64,000 nt of DNA from Aphanomyces cochlioides (GCA_019828595.1 JAHQRK010000003.1:1860001-1924000), one strand, 5' to 3'. Shown: positions 37,426 to 50,837, numbered from the stretch's first letter. Notes: generated by a model from the sequence alone, not told the origin. Made by a program: numbers and translations.

Positions 37426-39057
37426 ATGGCCCTCAGACTCGTCCGCACTGTCACGCGCAGCCGCTTTACGTGTGCCGCCAAGTACATGTCTACGACTGTA
37501 GGAAGCGGTAAGAGCTAATCTTGAATGTCCGGTAGCTGGAGCGTTTTCCGTAGGTGAATTTCCCGGCGGACAAACCATTCCCTATGTCAACAAGATGGTG
37601 GTTGTCGACCCCAAGGAAAAGGACGTCATTCCAGCCTACCGCGTGCTTGATCAACAAGGCAAACTCGTGCATGGTGGTCAGGTTCCAGAAGGCTTGGACG
37701 AAGAACTTGTGGTCGACTTGTACAAGCACATGGTTCGCTTGAACGTAAGTGGTTTCGCACTCAAAAGACATTTGAGCTCATCGTTATGTTTAGCAAATGG
37801 ACAATGTCTTCTATGATGCCCAGCGACAGGTACAATTGTCTGCTTTCAGCGCAAGCTCACGAAATTTTTGTAGGGTCGTATTTCCTTCTACATGACCGCG
37901 TTTGGCGAAGAAGGCACACTTTTCGGCAGTGCTGCAGCAATCAAACCCCGTATGCAGCTCGCCTGATCATCGTTTTCTAAATTTCTCTTATTAGGCGACA
38001 TGGTCTTTGCTCAATATCGTGAAGCAGGCGTGTTGATGTGGCGAGGATTTACCTTGGATCAATTTGCCAACCAATTGTTCAGCAACTGCGATGACTTGGG
38101 CAAGGGTCGTCAAATGCCAGTGCACTACGGCTCCAAGGAATTGAACTATCAAACTGTCTCGTCGCCTTTGGCCACCCAAATTCCACAGGTACGGGTGCAG
38201 TAATTCAAGAAGCATCTCAACGAGCTCGAATAGGCTGTGGGAGCTGCTTATGGCTTCAAGTTGGCCAAGGAAGACCGCATCTCGATCTGCTACTTCGGCG
38301 AAGGTGCTGCTAGTGAAGGTGACTTCCACGCTGGTAGAGTCCTCCTTTCAAAATCGTTGATACCCACGACGCAATAGCCTTGAACTTTGCTTCCACTCGC
38401 GACTGCCCAGTACTCTTCTTTGCCCGTAACAACGGCTTTGCCATTAGCACCCCAGTGAAGGATCAATTCCGTGGCGATGGTATTGCGTCCCGCGGTGCTG
38501 GCTATGGCATTCCCGTTATCCGTGTTGACGGCAATGATATGTTTGCTGTCTATGAAGTCACAAAGAAGGCTCGCGAACTCGTTTTGACGGAAGGTCGCCC
38601 TCTTTTGATTGAAGCCATGTCTTACCGCCAAGGCCATCACTCGACGTCTGATGACTCGACGCGCTACCGTGAAGTGTCTGAAATCAAATTCTGGAAAGAC
38701 ACCAACTGCCCCATCAACCGCTTGAAGTTGTTTATGATGGTAAGCAACGCGAATTGTGAACCATATAGCTCACATGATGATACAGGACAAGGGATGGTGG
38801 TCTGAAGAGCGAGATGTGGCCCTCAAAGATGCCGAGCGCTCAAACGTGTTGCAAGCTTTGACCAATGCGGAAGCCAAGGGCTACCCCGACGCACACACCA
38901 TGTTTGACGACGTGTACCATGAAAAACCAAAGCACATTCTGGTAAATCGCCGCCTTTCATCTCGACGGTACTCATCTTGTCATTGTAGGAGCAAGAAAAG
39001 GAAATGCTCGAACATATTGCGAAATACCCCGACCACTATGCGTCGACGGGTCATTAA
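37426..39057 (+). CDS. BCKDHA: 2-oxoisovalerate dehydrogenase E1 alpha subunit, mitochondrial
   Basis: About nine short exons from ATG 37426 join to roughly 410 residues. The first exon ([20 protein letters not shown]) is basic, Ser/Thr-rich and without acidic residues, typical of a mitochondrial presequence. Family landmarks are [74 protein letters not shown], the thiamine diphosphate site [35 protein letters not shown], and the phosphorylation-loop segment [16 protein letters not shown], which carries the Ser sites used by BCKD kinase. It ends [12 protein letters not shown]. With E1 beta it decarboxylates the 2-oxo acids from leucine, isoleucine and valine. The N-terminus and all motifs are intact. 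Confidence 0.95.
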
Positions 39058-39156
39058 GCCACCGACCGGCACATTGTTAATTGATTTCTTTTCCAAACAT
39101 CCAGCACTCTTGATGGACCAAGGCTTGCTCGCCCTTGAAACACTCCTCGGCGGGGC

Positions 39157-39600
39157 ACTAACACTTGTGAAAAGTTTCATCCTGACGACTCTTCGTCATT
39201 TCGCGAAATGTCGACATCTCCGCCAATACGAACGAATAACCTGTTCCAGCACTGTACTGCTGAAGATCTCTGTCACAGCGCGCGATTTTTTGCTTGGTCT
39301 CCTGCGTTGTGCGCAAAGAATCGAGACTGGAACTGCGGCAATCAGCGTCGCGGATGCAATTCAAAGACTGTGCTACATTAGTTAAGCCAGTTACACTCGA
39401 CTTGGGGCGATGTGTACATTTGGGCAATATATATCGCGTCCGTCCGTCATTGACACGCTACGGCGGCAGTCTCCTAAGGTACACTGTACGCCGTGGGCAA
39501 CGAAAAGGACGCAAGAGACGGGCGATTCGTGCATCCTTTGGTTCAGCACGACGGGCGATCTCCACCTCCTCGGCACAGGGTACACCCTTTCCAAACTGAT
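39157..39600 (-). CDS. Possible small unknown gene with basic and helical segments
   Basis: On the minus strand an open frame (SSVTGLTNVAQSLNCIRDAD...LRTTQETKQKIARCDRDLQQY...AEMSTFREMTKSRQDETFHKC) runs to a stop at about 39158 and looks helical and coding-like. An upstream piece (CAEEVEIARRAEPKDARIARLLRPFRC, about 39470-39590) could be joined through a very short intron ending GCCGCCGTAG. No start codon is convincing and no family is recognised. The region lies between BCKDHA and the divergent PX gene, so a small gene is plausible, but this is a weak call. Confidence 0.35.
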
Positions 39601-39864
39601 GTTAGCCAATGGCTCGATGCATTCGTTGACGCCCTTTTTAAATAAATATAAAGCTTATACTTGATTGTATTATGTGAAATAAAATGAATATTATTAAATA
39701 CTGTGGCGACACCAGCAGATGGCTCGTGAAAGTACGTAACTCCTGGCAACCTCGCCTTCAATTCGAAACATCATTACCAAGGTCCGAGCCCCCAGCAAGG
39801 AGCTTCCTCGTACGTTTCCACGGCGCCACGGCGGTGATATGTTCATGCAATTGCGTAGAAAACT

Positions 39865-41572
39865 ATGGCGATGAAAATCCAAGTCTTGCGATATGAAGAC
39901 CAAACTGAAAATGGCAGCAAATTTGTGGTATGCTAGCCCCACGATTGCACTGCGGCACCATTGATGCTTGCTCCTCGTAGGCGTACATTGCCAGCGTAGA
40001 ACACGTGGCCTCGGCGACCAAGTGGGAAGTCCCGATCCGATACAGCACATTCCATGAGTTCTACACTAAGGTAGACAGAGCTCCCTCTGGCCATGGATAG
40101 CCTCACGTTTTTTGGCATAGATCTCCAAGACGGACAATAAGGTCGGCAGCCTCACGTTTCCCCCGAAGACGTTCTTTGCGCCATCCTGCGCCACACGTTG
40201 TGACCAACTTGATAAATTTGTGACGCAACTCAGCGCTATGATCAACGAATTGTCAGCCGCTGGACGAACGTTGCTGAATGCATTGCTCCAAGTCGACAGC
40301 CACGTCCCAAAAGTAGCTCCTATGTCTGTCGAACCGACGGCTGAGCCTGAAGTGTCCGCGCAAGTTGAAGAAAAAGATGTTGTTGGTGTTGAAGAGCCAG
40401 TGAAGTGTGAAGCGACTGAACAACCTGTGGCGCCTGATGCATCGACTACGGCCTCTGGTCTGTGGATTCAAACGGGCGGTACTATGTACGTCCCTGATGA
40501 GAAAGCTGTGCCGACCGTCATGCCGACGCGATCCCATATCGCTACCGATTTTATTCCACCTGCTGCGAAATCGATAATCGTCCGCACGTCGTCCAGCGAC
40601 GACCTCAAGAACAAACTGTGGGTCGCGCGTCCAACTGGCATCGAGTCGTCGTCTGCCGTCAAGCAAGAAGTCGAGCAAGTCCCATCAAAAGAAATTGAAG
40701 CTGTCACTGCTCCTGCTGCGGTTGAAGTGACTCCTGCTGTTGTCGTCATTCCCGCCAAGGTTCAAGTGACTCCTGTGGCTGTCCAGGCTCCTGTAGCTCA
40801 AGTGGAACCTGTCGCTGTCATGGAGGCACCAACTGTTGAAGTCGCCGCCACGACTGAAGCACCAGCAATTACTGAGCCAGTGCCAGAAGCGACACAGCCT
40901 AGCACGACCGCAACATCATCGGGCTTGTGGATTCAAAAGGGCGGCTCTGCTTACGTCCCTGACGAGAACGCCGTACCGACCGTCATGCCGACGCGATCCC
41001 ACATCGCGACGGATTGTATTCCTCCCGTTGTGAAGCCCCCCACAATCGTGCGCAACTCTTCCAGCGACGACCTCAAGAACAAGCTGTGGGTGTCATCTCC
41101 TCGACCAACGCCTGTCGACACTGTGTCGTCGTTCTCCGCCGCCAAGTCGGACAGTGCCGACACCAAGGAAGTCGCAGCCGTCGTCGTCGCTGCCAAGGAA
41201 TCCACCACTCCCGTTGTGGAAAAACTCAATAAGAACGCCAAAGCGACGCTCAATCTCATCTCGAGTGTGTGCAAGCCGCCTGTCGTGAAACCAGCAAGCT
41301 CCCCAGTGCAAGCAAGCCGTCCTAATCTGCTCAGCATCGGCAGCGACGACTTCACGGCGTCGTCCAACGACGAACAAACGCGTCCTCCACTTGGCAGCAT
41401 GGACAGCGTCGAGTTCTCCACCACGGATGACGAATTTTATAGAAAGAAACCTCTCACAGAAGAGCAGCGCATCCGTCGCAACAAGAAACGTGCACAGAAG
41501 CGACGCAATCGCAAAGCCGCGTCGTCGGCGGCGACGACGGCGACGGTCGAGACTCCATCGTCCCCCCAGTAG
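39865..41572 (+). CDS. PX-domain protein with duplicated 60-residue module
   Basis: Exons at 39865-39927, about 40000-40069, and from 40120 to the stop at 41570-41572 join in frame. The N-terminus (MAMKIQVLRYEDQTENGSKFVAYIASVEH...WEVPIRYSTFHEFYTKISKTDNKVGSLTFPPKTFF) has the PX fold pattern: beta strands, an RYS-F-EFY motif, then a polyproline-like FPPK and a helix (CDQLDKFVTQL). PX domains bind phosphoinositides, mainly PI3P on endosomes. The rest is disordered, Val/Ala/Pro-rich, and contains two copies of a module beginning SGLWIQ and ending SSSDDLKNKLWV (40454-40632 and 40919-41100). The C-terminus is highly basic (RIRRNKKRAQKRRNRK). The start could be 39865 or 39871. Confidence 0.8.
40454..41100 (+). 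repeat. Two direct copies of an about 180-nt coding module
   Basis: Copies at 40454-40632 and 40919-41100 encode SGLWIQ-GG--YVPDE-AVPTVMPTRSHIATD-IPP...IVR-SSSDDLKNKLWV. Spacing is 465 nt. Identity is very high at both DNA and protein level within the module and absent between copies. Confidence 0.92.
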
Positions 41573-41629
41573 ACTGTTGCCTTCGAATATTTTAGATAGA
41601 AATGCAAATAAAAAATTTTGGGATTTGAC

Positions 41630-43059
41630 ATGGCAAATCGCCTGCGCGGATTCGACAAGCCGACGGTCTGGCATGAATTCACGCCGCTCGCGCTGCAGCA
41701 CCAGTCTGTCAACTTGGGCCAAGGTTCGTGCTCTCGATGGGAATCTTCACGAGCTGTATGGCGGCTGTAGGCTTTCCCGACTGGCAATGTGATGCGTTCG
41801 TGAAAGAAGCAGCAAAAGCAGCGATCGACGCCGATTTCAACCAATATGCTCGACCAGGAGGCCACTTGCGACTCAAGCATCAGCTCGCCAAGCTCTACAA
41901 TCGATCGCTAGCTCGTGGGGTCGACGACAACGTGCCGCCGATCCATCCCGAGACCGACATTGCAGTCGGCGTCGGCGCCACAGAAGTCTTGTACAGTGCG
42001 ATGATGGGTCTCGTCAATCCTGGCGACGAAGTCATCTTGATTGAACCGGCCTTTGACATCTACGCCGCGCAAGTTCAAATGGCCGGCGGCGTCTGCAAGT
42101 ACGTCCCGCTCCAGTTCAACGCAGGGTTGCGCCAGTTTGAATTGGACATTGGCGCACTCGAATGCGCATTCACGCCCAAGACACGGGTGACGACGTCTTC
42201 TCGCTTCAACTTTCTCATGGCAATCGACAACGTACTGTAGGTGCTCCTGCTCAACAGTCCACATAATCCCACGGGCACGATCTTCCCAAGAAGCGACTTG
42301 GAACGCATCGCCGCCATCGTTCAACGGTAAGACGCTCGTCAGATTTCCTCGTCTAGAATGTGTGGCTGTAGCTTCCCCAACGTCGTCGTGCTCGCCGATG
42401 ACGTGTACGAGAACATTGCGTTTGTGCCGCTGACGCGGTTTGCATCGCTTCCCGGCGTGTGGGAACGCACGATCACCGTCGGATCGGCGGGGAAGACGTT
42501 CTCCGTGACGGGATGGAAGGTCGGTTGGGCGATCGGGCCGTCCAACTTGATCAAAAGCCTCAACTTGGCCAACAACTGGGTCATGTTCTCGTACTTGCGC
42601 CATGTCCTGCGATGGAACTTATCTTCTTTTAGCGTCGCCACACCACTGCAAGAAGCTGTCGTGACCATGTTGGAGCGCGCGGAATTGCCGTTCGAATCGT
42701 TTCCATCCTACTACGCTTACTTGCGCGACCGCTACGAGAAGAAGCGCGACTTCCTTGCCAAAGGCTTGACGGCGTTGGGGATTCCCATCGTGGTAGCACA
42801 AGGCGGGACGTTTCTCTTTGCCGACGTCTCGAACGTGGTGATTCCACCGCAGTACTTGGAGAATCAAACGTCGCGGGACTACGCATTCTGCCGCTGGCTC
42901 ACGATTGAAAAGCAAGTGACGGCGATCCCGACGAGCGCATTCTACAGCGACGCCAACAAAGCCGACGGCCACCAATTTGTCCGCTTCGCTTACTGCAAAT
43001 CCGATGACGCGCTCACGACTGCCATTGCGCGCATGCAGTCGATCGAGCTCCTTGAGTAG
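41630..43059 (+). CDS. Class I aminotransferase, kynurenine aminotransferase / cysteine-S-conjugate lyase type
   Basis: Five exons from ATG 41630 give about 420 residues. Landmarks in order are FTPLALQHQSVNLGQGFPDW, FNQYARPGGHLRLKHQLAKLY, the cofactor-binding GVGATEVLYSAMMGLVNPGDEVILIEPAFDIY, LLLNSPHNPTGTIF, LADDVYENIAF, and the PLP lysine in GSAGKTFSVTGWKVGWAIGP. The C-terminal domain has AQGGTFLFADVS and VRFAYCKSDDAL. The GKTFS-TGWK-GW form is characteristic of KYAT1/KYAT3 relatives, which transaminate kynurenine and glutamine-type amino acids and can cleave cysteine conjugates. No clear mitochondrial presequence is visible, so the protein is probably cytosolic. Exact substrate cannot be told from sequence. 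Confidence 0.92.
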
Positions 43060-43166
43060 ACTTGTCGAGATGGTAGAAAGACGTCGTCGTCTGTCCTTTC
43101 GCTAAGAGCTTAGTGCTCGAAAAAATCCAAAAGAGTCGAAACGTCGTCGTCCGTGTCGTCGCAAAG

Positions 43167-46100
43167 ATGGGCATGCTCCTCGGGAAAGAACGCTACAACA
43201 ACGAGCAGCATGCCGTCGAGCTCTTGAGGGAGACAAAATACTTTTCGCAATGTAGGGCGCGCAACTCTCGGCATCGCTTGACACGATCGGCCATGCTGTA
43301 GGGACACTTCAGGACGTGCGCGATCTCTACAGCCGATACCAAAAGACATGGGGCTTTGCCATCACGGAGAGTCAACTCGAGTCACTCATCCTGCTCAAAC
43401 AACCCGAGGCAGTCTCGTCCAAGGAGATCTTTAGCGTTCTGGACGTCACACGGGACGGCAAACAAGTGGGCCGAATCGACGGATTGGAATTCCTCGGCGG
43501 GCTCATCGTTGTTTGCCAAGGCACATTTGAAGAACGCACGCGGTGTACGTCTTTCCTTCCCGTCGCATGTTGATTTCATGGGCGTGTCCGTCGTTGTAGT
43601 CGCATTTGAAGTGTTCGACTTCAACTTGAATGGCGAGCTCTCCCCCGTTGAACTCGTACGTTGTATTTCTGGCCACACATTCCTAAAGATCCACCGATGC
43701 TCGTCTAGGCATTGTTGATGAAATCATGCTACGGCGGCATTACAATCTTGACAGGCGGTAATATCGCCTCGGTGCCGTCGATTCCAGTCTTTGTCGACGT
43801 CGCCCACCAAGCGTTTGATCGATTTGACAAGGTTCGTTGCCTTTACACTCAAGTTTGGCAGTCCTGATGTCTTGCTCTCATCGCCAGGACCAGACGAAAT
43901 CGCTCAACTATGAAGAATTTGTTCAGTGGGCACGGACGAATCGAGACTTTATGCTCTACATGGAAAAGTTCCGCGTCATCTCCAAGACCGCCAAAGAGCG
44001 CGTGCCCGAAGCAGAGAGCCTTCAAGAGGCGAGCGACGACGACTCGGATATTGAAATTGAATGCGTCGTGCCGCCACCGTCGTCGAACGAATCAACCGAG
44101 CGACATAGCAAGATTCAGCTCGACGTGGCGCCGTGGATGCTCTGCGAGCCATCGAAAGCGCCAGTTCAGCGTCAGATTCCTAGCCTTCCACCGTACAATC
44201 TATCGCTCGAATGGGTTCACGGCTACCGCGCTCACGACTGCCGCAACAACTTGCGATATATTCAATCGGGCGACATTGTCTACACGGTGTCGCGGCATGC
44301 GATTGTCTACAACAGTCGCCACCATGAGCAGCGATACTACCAAGTACGATTTCCTCGCGGGAAAAAGTTGATGGATTGCATTAGGGTCATCGCAATGAAA
44401 TCCTCTCGTTAGCGGTAAGTCCCCTGGGCGATAAAGTGGCGACGGGCGACGTCGGGCCAGACTGTGCGATTCACGTGTGGCATCCTGTAACGCTGCAGTG
44501 CTTGGCGTTGCTCACGAAGTTCCACGACGTTGGCGTCGCGCTCGTGGCGTTTTCCAGCCGCATGGAGTCGCGGCTTGTCTCCGTCGGTCTGGATCCCAAC
44601 CACCGCATTGCCGTCTGGGACTGGAGTTCGAAAAGCGTCGTTGCGTCTGGCATAGGGTCGACCAAGAAAGCGCTCGCTGTGGCTCTCCACGACAATGGCT
44701 CCGAAATGGTAGCTCTTCTCCATTCCCCGCGCTTTGAATGTTGTAGGTTGTCGCGGGCGATAGAGCTTTGGACTTTTACACGGTCGAGCATCGAGTGCTC
44801 AAGAAAGATCGCGCCGTCCTCGGCACAAAAGGACTCATGCAGGGGTTTCTCTCCGTCGTGTACTTTCAACAGTACGTCATTGTCGGCACGAGTCTCGGCG
44901 AGCTGTACCAGTTTCAAAACAAGCAGCTTCTCCGCGTCACACAGGCGCATCCGGTACATTCCTCAGCTTCTTCTCATATTGTTCACGCCGCAAGTAGGTC
45001 AAAGAGTCTGTGAATTGCCTCTTTGCAGTGCAGCATTCGTTCTTCTCTGGTGGGAAAGACGGCACCGTGCGTCAGTGGGATGCAACGCTTCAATCGATCG
45101 GTCACACGCTCGACTTGAGCCTCTTAGCGCTAGAACTATTCGACTACCGCATCGCCAGTGTATGCTACCGCACGGATGCTCAAGGCGACGGTCATCTCCT
45201 CATTGGCACGCGTTCCAGCGTCATCCTCGAAGTCAACGAGACGACAAACGCAGTCCATCAAATCACAGCGTTCCATCAAACGGCCAAGTGCACAGGACTC
45301 GCGACGACATCGAAGCGCGCCGAGTTTGTCACGTGTGGCGACGACAGGAAAATTCGACTGTGGAGTCTTCGTCGCCACAAACAAATCCGAGCGCTCCCGC
45401 TCTTGCAACTTCCGCCAGGTCAATGCATTACGTACTCCATTGACGCCGAGTGGATTGCAATGGGATGCAGCGATGGCACGGTAAGTCATAACTCCAGCAC
45501 TGGTTGATGAGCCATCTCGTAGATTGTCATTGTCGACCATGCTCTTCATGCGATGCACAAAAATTTCCGCCATGCCATGCAAGCCATTGTCCATATTCAA
45601 TTCGCACGCGGCGGTCGTCTCCTGGCGACGTCGTGTGCCTCTGGCGTGATTTATCTCTACCGCGTCAATGTCGCCGCTGGCAAAATGCGTTTGAGTCGAC
45701 AAGCGGTGCTCAAACCCTTGCCAAATGAACCGCGTTATCCCGCGACGTCGCTCGATTTTTCAGCGGATGGACGATATCTTCAAACCCAGCATGGACATGC
45801 GCTTCGCTTCTGGGATATCGTTGGTTCGACGCGCGTCACTGTCATGCAAAAGATCCGCAATTGCACTTGGACATCCTGGCAGAGCAAAATTGGATATAAC
45901 GTCCAAGCGCTCCATGGACTAGATCATGAGTTTGTCTGTGTCCAAGCAAATCGTCGACAGTCGCTTTTGTGCACCATCACAAATGACGGCGTCGTTGGTA
46001 TCGCGAGTTTTCCAGCCACAGCATCGCCGCTGCTTCAAAAGCAAGTCCACGCACACACCAAGAGCGCGCGTTTTTTTTGCGGCTTTACACGCCACGATTC

Positions 46101-49100
46101 CATCGTGATCACAGCCGACGACTGTGGCATTTGTCAATGGGCAGTCATTCGAGAAAGCGTCGACGAGCAGCCAAGACCTCTTCGTCCGTTGTCGATATCG
46201 TTAGAAGTAAGTCGCCATCCATCTCGACGAGAGAGCTCAAATTTCGTCTGTCTAGATGCAGCCATGCCAAGTCAAGCCTACACAGCACAACTCAGCACTC
46301 ACGACGCTTCTAACTCCATCGTATTACCAGCCAAATCCAGCGCACAAGACGTAAGTTGTCGTGTTTTACCTTGGATTTTGTATTTCTCACTCTTTGTCGT
46401 GTAGAGAAGCACCAGAATTGGATTTGGAATTGGTCTGGGCTCATGGGATCAACGTGAATGGAAGTAGCGAGGTAGAGGAAGGTGGCACAGCCATGATAGG
46501 CGTCTCGGATGCTGGGGAAATTGTCTATGCGGCTGCTACAATTGGCGTGCTCTTTGACCCGACAACGCGCAAGCAACGCCACTTTATCTACCACAAACAG
46601 CGCATCTCGAGGTGTTTTCATTTCAATTCTTCCTGAGTTTCAAACTCTCTGAATAGTTTGGCAGTGCATTCCAGTGGCAAAGTCGTGGCAACAGGCTCGA
46701 CGACTGAAATAGGATTGTGGGATCCATCGTCGCTAGAAACAATCGGCGTGCTGCCCGTGCGAGCTCCAGTTGCGTTCGTTGTCTTCCACAACGAATTACT
46801 CGTCGCCGTGCTTGCCGACACTGTCCATACTGTGCTGTGCTACCTCTGGAAAGAATTGCATTTTGTCGCGTCTGCACAAAATACTCTGGATCGCGTCCTT
46901 GCTTGTAATTTTACGCATGATGGCCAGAGCTTTGTCACTTGTGGCGTTGACCATGCTACGTTTTGGACGGTCGAGAATAATCACCATTTGCGCTCCCAGC
47001 ATGGCATCTTTGGTCGTACAGCACTCATCCAAACATTAACTTGTGTCGCAAGCGCCGGCGAGCGAAAAACAATCACAGGCGGCCAGGATGGCGCTCTCCT
47101 TGTCTGGGACGAGCACCACGTCTGTCAAGTCGTCAAAGCGCACTCTGCAACTGTCACCTGTGCGTTGTATCAGCCAGCGTCCAAGCAATTAATCACAATG
47201 GCAACCGACGGCACTGTGTTGGTTTGGCTATGCCAACCGACTCATCGAAAAGAATATCTTGTGCAAATAGCGCGGTGGCAGCCAGCGACGCCGACAAGCA
47301 TCCTTGGGCTTACTGTCGCGGAGTCGACGATTACTCTAGTTACTGCCGACTGTAGCTTACTAGCACTTCAACCAAATTGTTTGGAGTGGCTTCAAACGGG
47401 CTCATCAGTCACAAACACCACGACGACGTCGGCAGTAGCGTCGTCTCCACAAATCCTCTTACAATGGCATGGCCAAGTGTTTGGCAGTATTTCAGGCCTT
47501 GCTTGTCATTCCAATCAAGATCTTGTGGCGACTGTCGGCGACGACAAGACTCTGCGCATTTGGGATCTCTATACACATTTGCAACTCAAGAGTAGAGTTC
47601 TCCCAGTCGCTGGTAAAGCCATTGCCTATGCATGGCATTCCGACGCTCAAAAGCGATTTCATATCGCGGTTGCTTTGGTAAATGGATCGATTGCAATTTT
47701 GCTCGACTCGACGCTAGAAGACATTACGACTCTTGAATGTGCCAAGCAAGCTTGCGTTGACGTCAAATATTCTCCATGTGGGAAATTTCTCGCGGCCGCT
47801 TCGACTGACGGCTGCATTTACGTGTTTGGAATTCAACCCGAGAGTCAAACATACTCGCTTCAGACAACTTGTGCGCCACGTGGATCAATGCGCCGCCGTC
47901 CGATTACCCATTTTGACTTCAACTTGGATTCGACGATCCTTCGAAGCAACGCGCTCGAGCTTCACTGTGCATTCTGGGATGTTGCGACTGGAAACCACCT
48001 CCACCACTCGGTACAAGCTCGAGAAACGCACTGGCATACTTGCACATGCCCATCGACGTGGTCTTTGCTTGGCATCAATGTTCGTACACTCCAATTTCTT
48101 ATTTTTCAATGTGGCTTTTGCTAGATGGACGGTAAAATTGGCGCAACGTGTGCAGATCGTATTCGCTCCGATGATGATAAGAAGCTGACGTCTCCATTTT
48201 CATCACTAGTTCCAGTTGTCGCTGTTGGCGATATGGATGGCCATATCCGGCTCATTTGGTACCCTTGCGTCGAGCCAAGTGCGTCGAAAACGTATGGAGG
48301 CCATGCATCCCCCGTTCAGACCGTCCGTTTCACAAGACAGAACCGATTTGTTGTAAGCCTTGGCACATTTGATCGTACGCTTCTCGTCTGGTCGACCGAT
48401 TACGCTGAAGAAGCCGCAGAGCGTCAAAAGTCCGCACACGATCAAATCCCAGCATTGACTTCTTCACCAAGCTGCGAAGCTTCAAAGCGTTTGCTGGCCT
48501 CAGATGAACACCTCTTAGCCATTGAAAGTACGCTTCAACAAGACGAAGACGACAGTCCGAAAGGCGATGAAGCTCTCGCTGTCAAACCATGGCGAGGAGC
48601 AATTCGAGAACCTACAAACTGGTCGCCGAAACCAAGTGAGTTCCCTTTCTCCTCTATCAAACAAACAGTGACGTGCCTATTTCTAGGCGACGATAACGAG
48701 CCCACGAGCTCTCTTGAACTTTCATTTGTCTATGGCTACCGTGGATTTGACCTGCGCAACAACATCGACTATGGCGCCGACACTAACACAATCGTATATC
48801 ACACTGCAGCTGTTGGGATCGTTTATGACAAGCAAACCCACCGTCAAATCTTTCACTTTGACCACACGAAAGCGATTACGTGCTTGGCTGTCCATCCTGA
48901 AGGCCATCTCGTAGCTACAGGCGAGCAAGGACGTCTGCCCAAAGTCATCGTGTGGGATGCGAATAGTGGCTCCAGTCTTTGCATCCTGTCTGGATTTCAC
49001 TCTCGGGGGATTTCACACGTCACCTTTAATGCGCGAGGTGACCTGCTGGCGACGCACGGTCTTGACGACGACCACAGCATTGCTATTTACACTCTCCAAG

Positions 49101-50837
49101 GAAAACTTGTTGCCAAGAGCACGGCGTCGAAACAAGCGGTACACAATTATTGTTGATCTACTTGGATAGTCAGTGAATTGTAGATCCTCGGTATGGCTTT
49201 CCTCGATAAGGATGGCATCAGCGTTGGCGACAAAACTGTGTTGTTTTGGAGCGTGGCATCGTCTTGCATCTCGGTGAAGAAAGGATCCTTTGGCAAGGCC
49301 GATGGCCGCGTCCAAGTACTGTGCGGAGTTTTTGTCCAAGGTGAAGCCGTCTCGGGCCAAGCTAACGGCATGCTCTATCAGTGGAAGGGTCGTAACTGCG
49401 TCGCTACGCATCGAGCCCATGAGGTAGCATCTCTCTTTGCCGCATTGGGCTGAATGCCCGTCTTATAGGGCGCTGTCAACAGTCTCTTCTACGACTCGGA
49501 GGCTAAAAATCTCGTCTCAGGTGGAAATGATGGATGGATCAAGTTTTGGAATGTGTCGACTGGAACTATGTTCCAAATCACACAACAACTCGAAGTCAAG
49601 ACGCAATTACCACGTGCTAGTATTCGAAGTGTGAGAGTGCACGACGGCAAACTCCTCTTCGGAACTCGGAATTGTGAAATCTGTGAAGTCGACGTCGCTG
49701 AAATAGCGAAACCATCCATCCGCCTTCAAACTTATGCTGAGGTAAGAATGAAAATTTAGATAGAATATAGAGTTGATTGTTTGCAATAGGGACATTGTGG
49801 TGGCGAACTATGGGGATTGGCACCTCACCCTGAGAAGCAACAATTCATCACTGCTGGGGAAGATGGAATGGTTCGACTCTGGGATGCTCCGAACCGTACT
49901 ATTCTCGTTAAACATTCCTTGTCCAAGAAATGCCGCACCGTCGGCATTGCCCCCGATGGAAACCACGTTGCAGTCGGCAGCGCAGACGGCTCGGTCTGTC
50001 TTTTTATGTGAATGTGTCTTCATTTTGTGTTTGATTTCATAGGTGACGATTCTTAAAGGCGGCTTGGATGGGGTTGTGGTCGAGCTGCACATAAGCACAA
50101 AAGCCATTTCAGTTGTCAAGTATTCGCCCGATGGCACTCTATTGGCGCTGGGTAGTCATGACCAGCGCATTTATTTATACAATGCACCAGCCTACACAAA
50201 GAGATGCGTTCTCAAGGTACTTTCGCGATCTAGTCTTTGGCTAAGCTCCGAGTCCAGGGCCACAGCAGTTCAATTACACACATTGATTTTTCTGCCGACT
50301 CGAAGCACCTTCAGAGTAATTGCAGCGCTTACGAACTTCTCTTTTGTACGTCTATCTCAATCAATGAGCAAAACTTGACAATTATTCTAGGGGACGTGGC
50401 ATCAGGAAAACAAATCACAAGCGCAAATACGTTGCGCGATGTCAAGTGGCACACGTGGACGTGTACATTTGGCTGGCCCGTGCAAGGTCTGCACAATCAA
50501 AATTCTCATGTTGCGCGTAATAATTGTGTAGGAATTTGGCCAAAAGAGGCGGATGGCACTGACGTGAATGCCGCATGCCGCAGTGAATCACACAAGAGTC
50601 TTCTCACCGTCGACGATAGCAGCAAAGTCAATTTATACCGCTATCCAAGCACCCATCCCAAGGTAATTGCCACCACGTCCAACTATATTCTTCACCTTTT
50701 GCCAGTCCAAGGCAAAGCAATACAGCGGCCATGCATCACACGTGACGGCTTGTACATTTACAAAGGGTGACATGTTTGCCATCTCGACGGGCGGCGCCGA
50801 CAACGCCATCTTCCAGTTCAAATACATTGAAAAGTAA
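43167..50837 (+). CDS. EF-hand plus triple HELP/WD40 protein of the EMAP-like (EML) family
   Basis: Twenty or more exons join to about 2,100 residues. The N-terminal part (43167-44100) has EF-hands: DFNLNGELSPVE and DKDQTKSLNYEE are canonical loops, and DVTRDGKQVGRIDGLEF is degenerate. After an acidic linker, HELP-type motifs start three beta-propeller blocks: WVHGYRAHDCRNN (about 44210), the diverged LVWAHGINVNG (about 46430) and FVYGYRGFDLRNN (about 48730). Many WD repeats follow each, and the last exon ends SHVTACTFTKGDMFAISTGGADNAIFQFKYIEK, typical of EML C-termini. EML5/6-like proteins bind microtubules. The EF-hands suggest calcium-linked regulation. The start ATG 43167 gives MGMLLGKE and the first intron has a weak donor, so the N-terminus is provisional. 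Confidence 0.9.

Noticed and set aside
40951..41424. 157-codon minus-strand frame and a 209-codon one at 41093-41722
   Set aside because: They are mirror frames of the duplicated PX-gene module and its low-complexity tail.
41908..42603. 231-codon minus-strand frame opposite the aminotransferase
   Set aside because: The sense strand carries the complete PLP-enzyme motifs; the reverse frame is a consequence of GC-rich codons.
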